A DNA stretch of 64,000 nucleotides from positions 43,966,663 to 44,030,662 of the forward strand of contig CM076943.1 in assembly GCA_039566865.1 (NCBI GenBank), in the 5' to 3' direction. The notes beneath the pieces are model-generated. The model ran no database searches. It saw nothing but the letters and a program-made list of their open reading frames with translations, and was not told the origin of the DNA. The stretch comes from Aurelia coerulea (lineage: Eukaryota; Cnidaria; Scyphozoa; Semaeostomeae; Ulmaridae). Shown in pieces: positions 54,116-64,000 of the stretch; positions within the stretch are counted from its first letter, which is position 1, and each line of letters starts with the position of its first letter. The position numbers were made by a program, and so were the translations under genes.

Positions 54116-54152
54116 GCTTGAATTTATCAATTACCGGCGTATGTCGGAAATA

Positions 54153-54665
54153 TCCAAGGTGTCCCAAGAAATTGTGCTCCGTTTGTGTTGCTGCTGTGGA
54201 GGAGCTATAGCTTCGATTGACCATGTTGCAGTCGAATAGTCGAATGCGAAGACGCTCGGCTTGCATGTGGGTTTCGAATCTAAAGTCGAATATTAGACTT
54301 AATACATGTCGCAGTATCGCTTCTTGACTGAACTGATACCGCTGCAACTACGACTCACTTCCCTACGCTTCAAGAAACGTATTAGACTCGTACTGATATC
54401 ATTCATATATTCCTCAATACGGCCTAAATTACCCGCTATGTTATTCTCAAAACTTCCGACCATAAAGCGCAACAAAAAGCAATTTTCCAGAACTACTGTA
54501 GCGTAAAACTAATGAAAACTAATAAAAGTATTGAAAACAGGCATTTTATCATCTTTAAATATGTTTGGATCATTGACAAAAAGTATCAAAGAGAGCATTT
54601 GACGATAGGTTTGATAATCGAAATTTTGTGATTCTTAAAAGGGAGTACTTTTTTGGGACACCCGG
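54153..54665. mobile_element. mosaic TA-flanked element just 3' of ACY1
   Basis: The left end (ggtgtcccaagaaattgtgc) is like 13753; the right end (gggagtacttttttgggaca-cccgg) is like 50205. It starts 37 bp after the ACY1 stop codon. Confidence 0.7.
54521..54526 (+). terminator. ACY1: first canonical polyadenylation hexamer after ACY1
   Basis: The first AATAAA on the + strand after the stop codon. It lies inside a TIR element (54153-54665), so the 3' end may be supplied by a transposon. A variant hexamer nearer the stop is possible. Confidence 0.35.
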
Positions 54666-55015
54666 TATTAAACAACGCTATTAATGTTTATTTGAATTCT
54701 TGAAAATTCCAATGCATGGCTGTAACATACCTAGACTCATTCCAAAAACGTCTCTTGTCTCGCTCCTCCTGCAAACTTGTCGCGATATCAACAACAACAA
54801 CAACAGCGAAAGTTAGAGGGACTTATGTATTGAGTCTACAACCTACCCTTGCCGTGCGATAATTCAGCAACCATTTATCAGATTGAATTGAATAAGATCC
54901 CAAACCCTTAGTGGAAGCCTATCCTATGCAACGGTGTGAAACATAGCGCTATAAAATTTACAGCGCTTGCAAAGTAGTAGCACAAACAGGACACAGTATT
55001 TTGGGACACCATGTA

Positions 55016-55305
55016 CCGGGTGTCCCAAAAAAATGTATACGGATTTGGTTGACTCCAGCGATGTGAATTTAGCTTCAATCAATGTCTAATCACTCTAAAA
55101 ATGTTCCTCGATAGTTTACTTGAACATAGATAGGTACCTCGTTTGTTGGTATTTGTGCTTTGAGAGCAGACCTGTTAATCTTGAAAGCTCAAATTTGCCT
55201 CTTCCTGCAAACCAGAGCTTTAGCCTTTTGGCCTAAGCAAATTCTTAAGGCTAAATTAACATCGCTGGAGTCAACCAAATCTGTATACTTTTTTGGGACA
55301 CCCGG
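55016..55305. mobile_element. family C element, internally deleted (290 bp)
   Basis: Both complete ends with TA duplications. The centre present in the 604-bp copy is missing. Confidence 0.85.
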
Positions 55306-55307
55306 TA

Positions 55308-56157
55308 TGTACGTCAAAAATATCTTGATTTTGCTCTTACAGCACCCTTTATATCTGAAATAGACCATGCATATTAAAATCTCAATTAAATGTTTATAAA
55401 ATGTATATCACTCGAAAGAATGTTCAGCAAGATTCCTAACAATAGGCCTGTCATCAAATGTATATACACCTTCTCAATAGCCGCTTCGTTTTGGAAATTT
55501 TTGTAAATTTCTCAATATTTTTTCATTCATTTTCATTTTTATTTATTTAGGCACGGTAGCCCCGTCAATCCATATGAACTGCTAATACGAAACTTCTGGT
55601 CACGGAGTTGGATTCAGCACCAGAAATTTAGTCTAATTGCAAATTTTCATATTCCTAGAGTTTGCGATTTTGATTTGATGACGATAATAAATTTGAGATT
55701 TTATAAGGGACTTGACAATTGAAATTGTTCGAGGTGTAACTTCACACCCTCAATCATTTCTCAATCAAGTTTAAATTTTCAAACTTATCATCGTCATGAA
55801 ATTGAAATTGCTAACACTGAGTGTCCAATTGGACTAATTTTGAATGCTGAATGTGTATCTGAGGTCAGAAATTTCAAATGAATTCTAGGTGCACCCTAAA
55901 GAAATTTTTAAAAATTCCAAAACGAGACCGCTTAGTTGAAAAGGTGTATTCATGCGCGTCTGAACTTCTAAACCATGACAAACCTACTGTTTCTCTGCCA
56001 TTATTTTGAAACATAGCCTGCGTTTAGACCCATTTTTCTTTTGGATAATGGGTCTACTCGTAGGCTACTGAAACAAGGTATGCACTGTTGGAACACAAAA
56101 GAAAAACTGTGGTTATTCGCGTTTATCCTCAGGGAACTATTCATCTAACTGTTATGA
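55308..56157. other. AT-rich stretch, nothing recognised except a loose inverted repeat
   Basis: tttctcaatagccgcttcgttttgg (about 55470) and caaaacgagaccgcttagttg (about 55917) suggest an old inverted-repeat element. No coding content. Confidence 0.4.
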
Positions 56158-56159
56158 TA

Positions 56160-56310
56160 GACGATTACGCTAAAGATGGCGGCGAGGAATTTTTTACCAA
56201 AATGCACTGCGTTCTTTAATCGAATTCCTATAGAATCGTTCAAGATTCGTAATTCGAACGCAATGCATCTTGGTAAAAAGTTCCCTGCCGCCATCTTTAG
56301 CATAATCGTC
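56160..56310. mobile_element. TA-flanked MITE family H, copy 2 (151 bp)
   Basis: Same length as 23835-23985, with TA on both sides. Confidence 0.85.
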
Positions 56311-56563
56311 TATTAGGACAAATGTCCTTGTAAAAACGATACCTTTTCATCACAATAGCAACAATCGTAAAGTCGCAAAAATATTTGTATGGAAAAAATT
56401 ACCGATTTTATCAAATGAAATTTCGTGAACTTATCTAATATTTAAAACTTAATGAAACCAGATCTGACTTTTCTTTCTTCAAAATATGGCTAGTTAAACA
56501 CCGCACGTGCTTTCTTCACCTGGAAGATGCAAAAGGTGAAAAGATGATTTTCGTTGGTGACAC

Positions 56564-57227
56564 AAGGGCGGGCATGTCACACTGGGAAGGATGGTCCTAC
56601 CTTTGTCCGATAACCGGTAGTTCATGGAAAAATTTTGCACCACCTTTGTCCCAAAAACTGGTCGTTTTTGATGGCAAATTTCCGCCGTTATTTTTCTTCA
56701 ATTTGAAGGACAATTTTTAACATTATGTATCACTGACGATGTTTGTCCCCAAAACCGGTAGTTTCGACCTACTACTATTTTCCAAAGCTAGCAGTAATTA
56801 TAGATATGAAAGTACAAGTGTCCCAAAACCGGTTGCCGGACAATGGTAGGACCGCTTTGGTGAAAAATTTGAAATTCTGGCCTTTTTTTCGGACATTTGC
56901 CGGACAAAGGTAGAACCACTTTAGTGAAAAATTGTAATTTCTTGTCATTTTTCCTTAAATTTGGCGGACAAAGGTAGAACCGCTTATGTGAAAAATTTGA
57001 AATGCTTACAGTTAAACTTCAGAATTTTGATTAGATAGGAGGTTGGGAAACTTGATTTTTGTGACAAACTGATGGAATAGGAAGAATGATATTCAAATTT
57101 CACCTTTGTCCCAAAAACTGGTTGTTTTTGGCACGAAAGTCGTACTATTTGATAAAAGCACCGGTTATTTTTTCCAATTCCTCTGGACAGACATGGGGTC
57201 AAATATTTACAGTACTTGCCCGCCCCT
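56564..57227. mobile_element. hAT-like non-autonomous element, AAGGGCGGGC ends, array interior (4)
   Basis: Perfect 8-bp duplication GGTGACAC (56556-56563, 57228-57235). Interior repeats GGACAAAGGTAGAACCGCTT then GTGAAAAATTTGAAAT three times, and its inverse CACCTTTGTCCCAAAAACTGG twice. Confidence 0.85.
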
Positions 57228-57273
57228 GGTGACACCAACTATGATACTAATAATCTCAAAGATGGGTGCACCT

Positions 57274-57391
57274 AGACTGGCTACACAATCTCTGTATGCT
57301 TCTTGGAACTGATTTGTCGCCGCATTGAACTGGCCATCAGCAACAACTACAACAGCGAAATTGAGGGACTAGTGTTGCTAGTCTAGGGTGC
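57274..57391. mobile_element. MITE GACTGGCTACACAATCTC...GTTGCTAGTCTAG
   Basis: A 118-bp element related to the fragments at 44207 and 45600. Confidence 0.6.
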
Positions 57392-57416
57392 ACCAGCACC
57401 AAAAGCCTATTATTAA

Positions 57417-57741
57417 AGGGGCTGGGTCACGTAAAGTAAACAAACTTCTTTCGAAACGACGATTTTGTAGCTTTTTTGACAGGCCATATCAGACAGATTT
57501 TCCACTATTTTTCTCAAAATGAAAGTGCTATTTTGAAGATGAACTCTTTAACTTCAAAGAGAAACAAACAAACAAACCATATGTTGTAAGATTGCAAAGA
57601 TATTAGTGGATTTCTAGTAGTATCTTTATTGTGGATTCACCCCATCCACCAAAATCTGTGCAGAACACAATGGCCTCGTGTGGGCAACAATATAGATTAT
57701 AGAGATAACAGGTTTGTTTACAGTTACGTGACCCAGCCCCT
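57417..57741. mobile_element. TTAA-flanked element, 325 bp (AGGGGCTGGGTCACGT ends)
   Basis: TTAA at 57413-57416 and 57742-57745. Perfect 16-bp ends AGGGGCTGGGTCACGT / ACGTGACCCAGCCCCT, then TAAACAAAC mirrored by GTTTGTTTA. Confidence 0.85.
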
Positions 57742-57818
57742 TTAATCCATTGTGAGTTCAAATTTGAGCAAGATTCGATATCCAAATGCATTGCTTATAT
57801 CATCCTAGATAGTAACTT

Positions 57819-58125
57819 ATGTCTCGTCCAATTCCTGCCCTGACCATCCCCCCCCCAGGACATCCCCGGGCATTTGCTCCAAAAATATTCCCGGCCCCCA
57901 GGTATTTAAACGTCAATTTTTCCCCGGCCCCGGGCATTTGAGTGGCATTTGTCAAAAACAGGAGCTTGTTCTTATACAGGAGCTGGGAATATGGCATTTT
58001 CTCAGTGCCTGGCCCCCGGGCATTCGCCACATTAAATTTGCCCGGCCCCCGGGCATTTGTGCGGGTAATTTTGTTGACCCCTGGGCTGCCCGGGGGGTGG
58101 TCAGCGTAGGAATTGAACGAGACAT
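57819..58125. mobile_element. GC-rich CCCGGGC element, uninterrupted copy
   Basis: ATGTCTCGTCCAATTCCTGC at the left, GTAGGAATTGAACGAGACAT at the right. Interior is a degenerate array of GGCCCCCGGGCATTTG units in a genome that is otherwise AT-rich. Confidence 0.78.
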
Positions 58126-58227
58126 TATAAAAATCAGGCCCGACTTTTTACAAATTAAGCGGTTGTCAGCATATTTCTGTAATAATGAAACGTACGTTTT
58201 TTATCGATATAATTTTCCGTGATCATA

Positions 58228-58405
58228 GACCTTTTAGCTATTCTACAAAAGAAGCTGGATCGAGCGTTATTTTTATACATTTCGATACGCGACGTTCGAT
58301 CGAGTGACTTTAGAGCTTCTATCACTATTGTACACATTCGAAAATTCTACAAAATGCAACAAAATGTTGTTCGATTCTGATTCTTTTCAGAATAGCTAAA
58401 AGGTC
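58228..58405. mobile_element. TA-flanked MITE family I (178 bp)
   Basis: GACCTTTTAGCTATTC...GAATAGCTAAAAGGTC between TA dinucleotides. Sister copy 60071-60247 (177 bp). Confidence 0.85.
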
Positions 58406-58515
58406 TATAGCTGCTGGAGAGGTTGATTGTGAACATGTAGCGTTTCTATCCGTATCGTTCCTTCTCCTGAGCGATCTTGTCCAGCAAGCTTCTTTCTTGA
58501 TACAACAAGAGCATA

Positions 58516-59109
58516 GGTTCCAAATCTTTAAAAAGACTGGTGTAAAATTCAGTGACCTATCTATTTGACCTGAATGACTTCAAAGGAACTTTAGCTATTT
58601 CGCTACCATTCTGGACTTGCTACAAATCTCTCTCGTGGAAAAAACGAGAGGAAGAAAAAAGCTAGTGGCTCTCGCTTCTTTCCTCCTCTCTCTCTTTTTC
58701 CGCGAGAGAGACTTGTAGCAAGTCCACTATAATTATACCGTTGGAGTTTTTTTGAAATCTTCAATATTTTCAGAATTAGCGTGTTTTTCTTCTTTTGAAA
58801 AGTTTCAAAAAAATTTGAAACCATTGTAATTTCTAAACTGTGTGACGCAACGTGAAATAATTTCGAAGAAACCCATAGTTTATGGATGTCTACAATATGG
58901 TATCAAGCAAAAGTTTGTCACTCTTCTGGTTTATGATATAGAAACTTGATGACGTCACATCCTCAAATGAATACGCTGTAATTTCTGCAAAATCCAACGG
59001 TAGAATTATAGATAAGTATCTACAAAGTTTCTTTCAAGTCATTCAATCAGAAGAAATAGGTTCTAAAATTTTACACCCACCTTTTTACGCTGGCTTAAGG
59101 ATTTGGAAA
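58516..59109. mobile_element. family B foldback, copy 2, with a nested 113-bp hairpin
   Basis: GGTTCCAAATCTTTAAAAAG on the left. The hairpin GGACTTGCTACAAATCTCTC...GACTTGTAGCAAGTCC (58613-58725) is absent from the copy at 37004. Confidence 0.72.
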
Positions 59110-60070
59110 TTATGCTCTTTAACAGATGGGGAGATAAAGAAGGTCCAATCCAACCAAGTGGACACCGGAGAAAGGTGTGACCTTTTTCTGGACTCTGCAA
59201 AAAATAACATTCACAAAATTGGGACGTAACGGAAGAAAGAAGTTTTAATGAATTTGTTCAAATCGACCAGTTTCATCATCCATATGTTCTTTACCATTTC
59301 AACGCTAATACTTCTGCGGAGGCTTTTGAAAAGACCTGAAAATCTTTTGCTGTTCACACATGCTTTTCTTTGGGAAGGAAATAAAACGAGGATTGAATCA
59401 GACTTTCTTGCTATGAGCTTTTCAGCCTTTTTTCTTCTTCAAAGCCATCCATTGATTCATTCTTGTAACAGGAGAACAGACCTTCTGATGTGTACGTGTG
59501 TGGAGTAGTGGTGGCCACGATCATGTCTATTGGCTACACTCATTTTTGATTACAAAGTCCAACTTTGTAATCTAAGAAGGGGCTTCGATGTCAGGCTGTC
59601 AGAAAGAAAGTAAGTAACCCACTTCCGTCACGCTCGTTAAAGCGATTGATTAACGTTTTATCTCTGCTAATTGGCACTGAAATAAAGAAAGCGCACATAA
59701 AGCGCATACAAGACAGAAGTTTCCCGCGATCCTATAGCAACATTTGACGTCGGCTTATTTCATGTTAGACAGATTTGACACCATAAGATGGATAAATTAC
59801 CATGATGTTTACCCGGGCACAACAACAAATTTACCCAGAATTGGCACGTTCTTGACTTCATTAGCAGCTTAATTATGTCAAAACAATCGTTTTCTAGAAC
59901 GAACGAATCATTAGCCACTTATTGATAGTACTCATTATGCAAATAAGTCAACTTTAGAGGATGATGTAACTGGTGGCCTGCACAGAGGCTAGCACTCGCA
60001 GCATCACCGAAGATAGAAGGATCCCCTTCCTACACAGCTACAGAAAGGTGCAGAATCCCAGCAAACAATA

Positions 60071-60247
60071 GACCTTTTAGCTATTCTAAAAGGAGCCTGG
60101 ATCGAACGTTAGTTTTATACATTTTTATACGTTACGTTCGATCGAGTGGCGTTAGAGCTTCTATCACTATTGTGCACATTCGAAAATTCTACAAAGTGTA
60201 GCAAAAGTTTGTTCGATTCTGATTCTTTCCTGAATAGCTAAAAGGTC
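60071..60247. mobile_element. TA-flanked MITE family I (177 bp)
   Basis: Nearly the same as 58228-58405, TA on both sides. Confidence 0.85.
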
Positions 60248-60751
60248 TATGGCGCCATTGACTGGGGGAAGACACGAGATAACACTGAACCAAAACATCT
60301 TCATGCATATCATTCTGCACAGAGGTTATCTTCGTGACTGCTTGTCTCAAATTAGATGCCCACGAATAGCAACAATTGAAACGTTCTGTAGGGTTCTGCA
60401 TAAGTAATTTTGCGTTATCGTAAATCTCACATGACATCTCATTTGACACAGATGCACCAATAGTTTCTTGCACGAACTATAAGCAAACTAGGGGTAATGA
60501 CTTTTGATTTTTGCGTATCATTCTCGTTTGACATAAAGACCAAAATATTGCCTTTGACTTTGAGGCGATTCTTGTCCTTATACAAGGCGCTCGATTTTCC
60601 ATTGAAGGCGACTTTAGCAGCAACACTCATCTCTCTGACTGTAGCAAAAAACAGAATCAACGATCATTTGGGGTTATGAAGAAATCAATAATCAGATATT
60701 CTTATGCTTGTTTAGCTCAGGACGGACTTTGTAATCATCCAAAAGGATCTT

Positions 60752-61342
60752 ATGTTTTTTATAAGAAACTAAGGTCCGGGGCTGGTAGGCAGTTTCTTAA
60801 ATTTTTGGGCCATTTTGCTACCATGAGTTTCTTACGTGTTTCTTATATCTTTATTGCCGGAAGTTTAGAGTTGATTTTGTCGAGGGGCAAATCACTGATT
60901 TTTTTTTCGTACACCTTCCTTAAAATCTCAAAAAAATCACATACAAAAATCACAAAAATCACAAAATCACCATACAAAAATCACAAAATCATAGAAAAAT
61001 CACAAGAAAAAATCACACAAAATCACAAAAATCACAGAAAAAAATCGTGTGATTTTAAAATCGCAAAAATCACGTACGCGATTTTGAGAAGTGATTTGCC
61101 CCTCGGATTTTGTCTTGTTTAAAGGGCTCCCAAATGACATGATTCGCATTCAAAATAATGTCCAAACAGTTGCTTTAACTGCACAATGTCAAAATATTTT
61201 TGAGTGTGATAGGAAAAATTAAAACTGAAAATTGCAGAAGTTTCTTAGCTTTTTTCAATTCATCAGGTAGGGTTGCTCCTTAGCTTTTGAAAAATTGAGC
61301 CTACCGTTTCTTATAAGCGGTTTCTTATAAAAAAAATGAGTG
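60752..61342. mobile_element. family E element with nested hAT-like element
   Basis: Left tttttataagaaactaaggt, right gcggtttcttataaaaaaaatgagtg-ta. The nested element occupies 60881-61105. Confidence 0.8.
60881..61105. mobile_element. hAT-like non-autonomous element, CGAGGGGCAAATCACT ends, AAAATCAC array (5)
   Basis: 8-bp duplication GATTTTGT (60873-60880, 61106-61113). Perfect ends CGAGGGGCAAATCACT / AGTGATTTGCCCCTCG. Interior is a degenerate array of AAAATCAC, more than a dozen units. Sister family E copies show the empty site (tttgtcttgt-taaaggg). Confidence 0.9.
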
Positions 61343-61670
61343 TATGCCCACGATAGGCCATCATACACCAATGGTTTTAATCAGTTCACACACCACTTCC
61401 GGGGTCATTTACGATTCCAGGCTTGAAAAAGAGATCAGCATTTGATTAACACATTTTGACACATTATTGCTTTCACACGAAAATAAGAAAGTGTCCCGTC
61501 GTAATACCGGGTGTCCCAAAAAAACGCAACGGATTTGATCGGGACTAGCGACAAGAATTTAGGTCCAATCAATCCAAAACAATCTTTGATAGAATCCTCG
61601 ATAGCTAACTTAAATAACTAACTTAAATAAATAACTTGAAGGTAGATGGATGTGACCAGTAGATAATTGG

Positions 61671-62065
61671 ATGCTGCAAAGTAAAAGAGAAATACTTGAA
61701 ATAAAACACCAAGCATCTATTGCCGATTATTTCGATTACCGACTGCTGCCGATAATTACCAATAATTATCGGTAATCAACGACATTTTGTTACTTGTTGC
61801 CGATTGTTAGCTACATCATCATTTGACTTCGCGTTTTGAACCGCGAAGTAAAAGAAATACCCTAAATCAAAATCCAAGCATTATTCTATTTCGCATTTTA
61901 GTCTGCAATGTCAAGGAGAAAGACTGCAATTGAAAAACACGAGCATCTTTTTCCGATTATTTCCGATTATTAGCGACAGCTGTCGATAATTACTGATAAT
62001 TATCGGTAATAAACGATGTTTTGTTATTTGTTGCCGATTGTGAGTTGCATCATTGTCCGATGTGT
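61671..62065. repeat. two diverged tandem copies of a ~235-bp unit with GATAATTATCGGTAAT
   Basis: attatttc-gatta, gataattaccgataattatcggtaat-aacga and ttgttgccgattgt recur about 235 bp apart. Confidence 0.7.
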
Positions 62066-62155
62066 GTTGATTGATGTTTCTTTCCCAGACTCCTAAGCAA
62101 CAACGCGAAAAGCCAGCACGCATTATTACAGCGAGAAGATGAAAACAAACGAGAT

Positions 62156-62500
62156 ATGGCGAAGAATGCTACTCATATAAACCTTGTTTTCAGAGTTATT
62201 CAAACATTTATCAGAATATTTGCGATCATTTTAGCATCCTCGATAGCTGTCAAGTCAAATGGAAGATGTGCTTGCAGTCACAACAAGCCAGCAGGCAATG
62301 GTAATGATTTTAATTTAATCAAGCCTCCACGCGGGCCTAGCATGTTGACATCGACTTTAGTTTGGCTGACTGGCTTTGTGTCATATTCCTCAGGGGAATA
62401 CTGTCACGAAAGTTTTACTGATTTTGGAGACCAAAATAACCCTGGAAAACCCTTGATACTCTTTGATTACCCCAAATCAATAGTGGCTACCCCTGAATAG
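62156..62500 (+). CDS. unrecognised 114-codon ORF, possibly retroelement-derived
   Basis: Starts MAKNATHINLVF with a hydrophobic stretch (residues about 10-32, FRVIQTFIRIFAIILASSIA) that could be a signal anchor, then a Cys/Gly/Asn-rich part (CACSHNKPAGNGND) and SSGEYCHESFTDFGD. No family recognised. The stop is followed by a short (AACT)n tail (62505-62522), as seen at non-LTR 3' ends, so it may be a repeat. The start and expression are unsupported. Confidence 0.25.
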   Translation: MAKNATHINLVFRVIQTFIRIFAIILASSIAVKSNGRCACSHNKPAGNGNDFNLIKPPRGPSMLTSTLVWLTGFVSYSSGEYCHESFTDFGDQNNPGKPLILFDYPKSIVATPE

Positions 62501-62657
62501 AATTCCAAACTAACTAACTAACGTAAATTATCATTAGCTCTGCTGTACTAGCAGCAGAGACCAACTTAGTCACAAAAATTACCCTACACTACTCTTTCCA
62601 GCAGACTCACACTGTTCCAAGTTGTTTTTTCGAAACAAAAAGAAGCTTTTTACGATT

Positions 62658-62790
62658 ACACTCATTTTTAAAGGAACAGAAGAAACTACCCGACCTGAAT
62701 TAAAAACAAGCTAGAAACATCTAGAAACTTTTGCAATTTGCAACTTTAATTTTCCCAGGTCACTCGAAAATGTTTTGAGATTGTTTTGTG
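62658..62790. mobile_element. family E fragment
   Basis: ttacactcatttttaaagga left end, then cctgaattaaaaa and agaaacttttgcaattt. No matching right end in place. Confidence 0.5.
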
Positions 62791-64000
62791 TGCGAATTAT
62801 TTCAATACATTAATTGAAAGGTTTCAGGAAAAATTAACAAAATCATTGCTCAAATTCTCAAATTTATCAAAGTGTTATAATCATTGGTTTTCTATTCAAA
62901 AACGTGTGTGTAGATATTTTGTGACCAAAAAACATCTTAAAACTTAGAGGCATTCATCAATCCTTAATTAAAATAGATAATTTGTCAACTGTATAATATT
63001 TCCCTTGTACTGGAGTTTCTTAATTTCTTGATTTTTGGTGATCTGAGCCGTGAGCGGATCTGAGAGTTCAGTTTCTTATTAGTAGTTGTTTCTTACAAAG
63101 AGTACGTAATATGATGCAGGAAACAAGTGAAAATTATAAATGGTTTCTCAACTAATATTTCCCCAGCACTGGAATTTCTTAATTTGTTAGCGATCTGAGA
63201 GTTTAGTTTCTTTTTATCTAGCCTTTCGTATAAGAATACTTGTACAGTATGACACACAACCAACTAAAGCATTTCAAGAAGGTCCGCTAAACTCCAGTCT
63301 AGGCCACACTGCTGGCGTGTGGGTGTTGTTCCCATTTTCAGACGCTCTCTTACACCATAGGCATCTTCTCACCCACCGTTTTGATAGTACAAGGACTAAT
63401 TTTGCACGAAACACTTTGGTGTCGCGTTTCGGATGATTTTATAGTCCAGGTGTAGAAACAAATGCTAACTGAGGACGGGCTCCCTCTAACAAAGCGAAGC
63501 CGGGTCGCCAGTCATTGAAATAGCGTCGCTAATATTGGTCTGATTTTAGTAATTGACACCATTAATATCGAAACCATAATAGTTTTTTTGATATTGTATT
63601 GAATGCCTTTGATAATTTTGAATACATATCAAATTTATATTGAAATATTAGGGAATTATTTCGGAAGCTTTCCTGCCAGGCTTCTTCTGGGTACAGCCTT
63701 TGAAAAGATTTCTTGTTTTGCAACTCAGTGCCTTGCAATCCAGAATATAGAAATATTTAAAAACATATCGTTTTAGTTATTGAAATATGATATTTAGGAC
63801 TATTATGAAAATACAATACCAAACAGTGAAATGATGCTAAATAATTTGAGAGACTTTAGGACAAGCAGCATTGCAATGATTGTGCTATTTTTGAAGCTTA
63901 TTGTATAGTGATTAAACCTTTGAAAATATAAATAGCATTTTCTCTGTTGAATTTAGGATGCACCTGATGACAAAGAAAATTATTCGATATGTTTTATTCC
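62791..64000. other. right end of window, nothing recognised
   Basis: AT-rich, with AAGAAAC-type words to about 63230 (decayed family E sequence). 63290-63520 is GC-richer without an ORF or identifiable repeat partner. Confidence 0.35.

Noticed and set aside
60676..61122. 148-codon ORF
   Set aside because: It runs through the family E element and the nested AAAATCAC array, and the Lys/His/Ile-rich part is the repeat in translation.
62156..62500. New host gene downstream of ACY1
   Set aside because: Kept only as a low-confidence ORF: no family match, no splice context and an (AACT)n tail that points to a repeat.

Overview
This is a window of animal (metazoan) nuclear DNA. It is AT-rich, the genes have introns, and repeats fill most of the sequence. 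The residues and repeat types suggest a marine invertebrate, possibly a cnidarian, but nothing here proves the taxon. Coding exons make up only about 3% of the window.

Two host genes are arranged head to head. On the + strand, 17 coding exons from 4868 to 54115 join in frame into a 415-residue aminoacylase-1 (ACY1, M20 metallopeptidase family). All metal-binding and catalytic residues of the family are present. On the - strand, four exons between 4659 and 901 encode the N-terminal ~101 residues of a class IIb-like histone deacetylase (HDAC6/HDAC10 type), and the gene leaves the window on the left. Only 208 bp separate the two proposed start codons, so the genes probably share a bidirectional promoter.

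The ACY1 introns are full of transposable elements. Intron 1 holds an apparently intact DIRS-type tyrosine-recombinase retrotransposon (8240-13153). It has GAG, reverse transcriptase/RNase H/methyltransferase-like and tyrosine recombinase ORFs, inverted terminal repeats, and an internal complementary region that matches both ends perfectly. Elsewhere there are 5'-truncated LINE remnants, a tRNA-derived SINE and dozens of non-autonomous DNA elements. Target duplications let these be sorted into classes: TA-flanked (several families ending CCGGGTG, plus GGGCTCAAATC, GGTTCCAAATC and CACTCATTTTT), TTAA-flanked (AGG ends), 3-bp TAA (PIF/Harbinger-like), 8-bp (hAT-like) and 9-bp (Mutator-like foldbacks). 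Many are nested, and sister copies in the same window supply the empty sites.

The most unusual points are these: a set of five 8-bp-duplication elements whose interiors are degenerate arrays of short motifs; a 74-bp tandem array that copies the end of ACY1 exon 13 with its 5' splice site four times; a 2-kb composite unit bounded by two 97%-identical 222-bp foldbacks and flanked by a 6-bp direct repeat; and the intact DIRS element. Downstream of ACY1 (54.1-64 kb) I recognise no further host gene.
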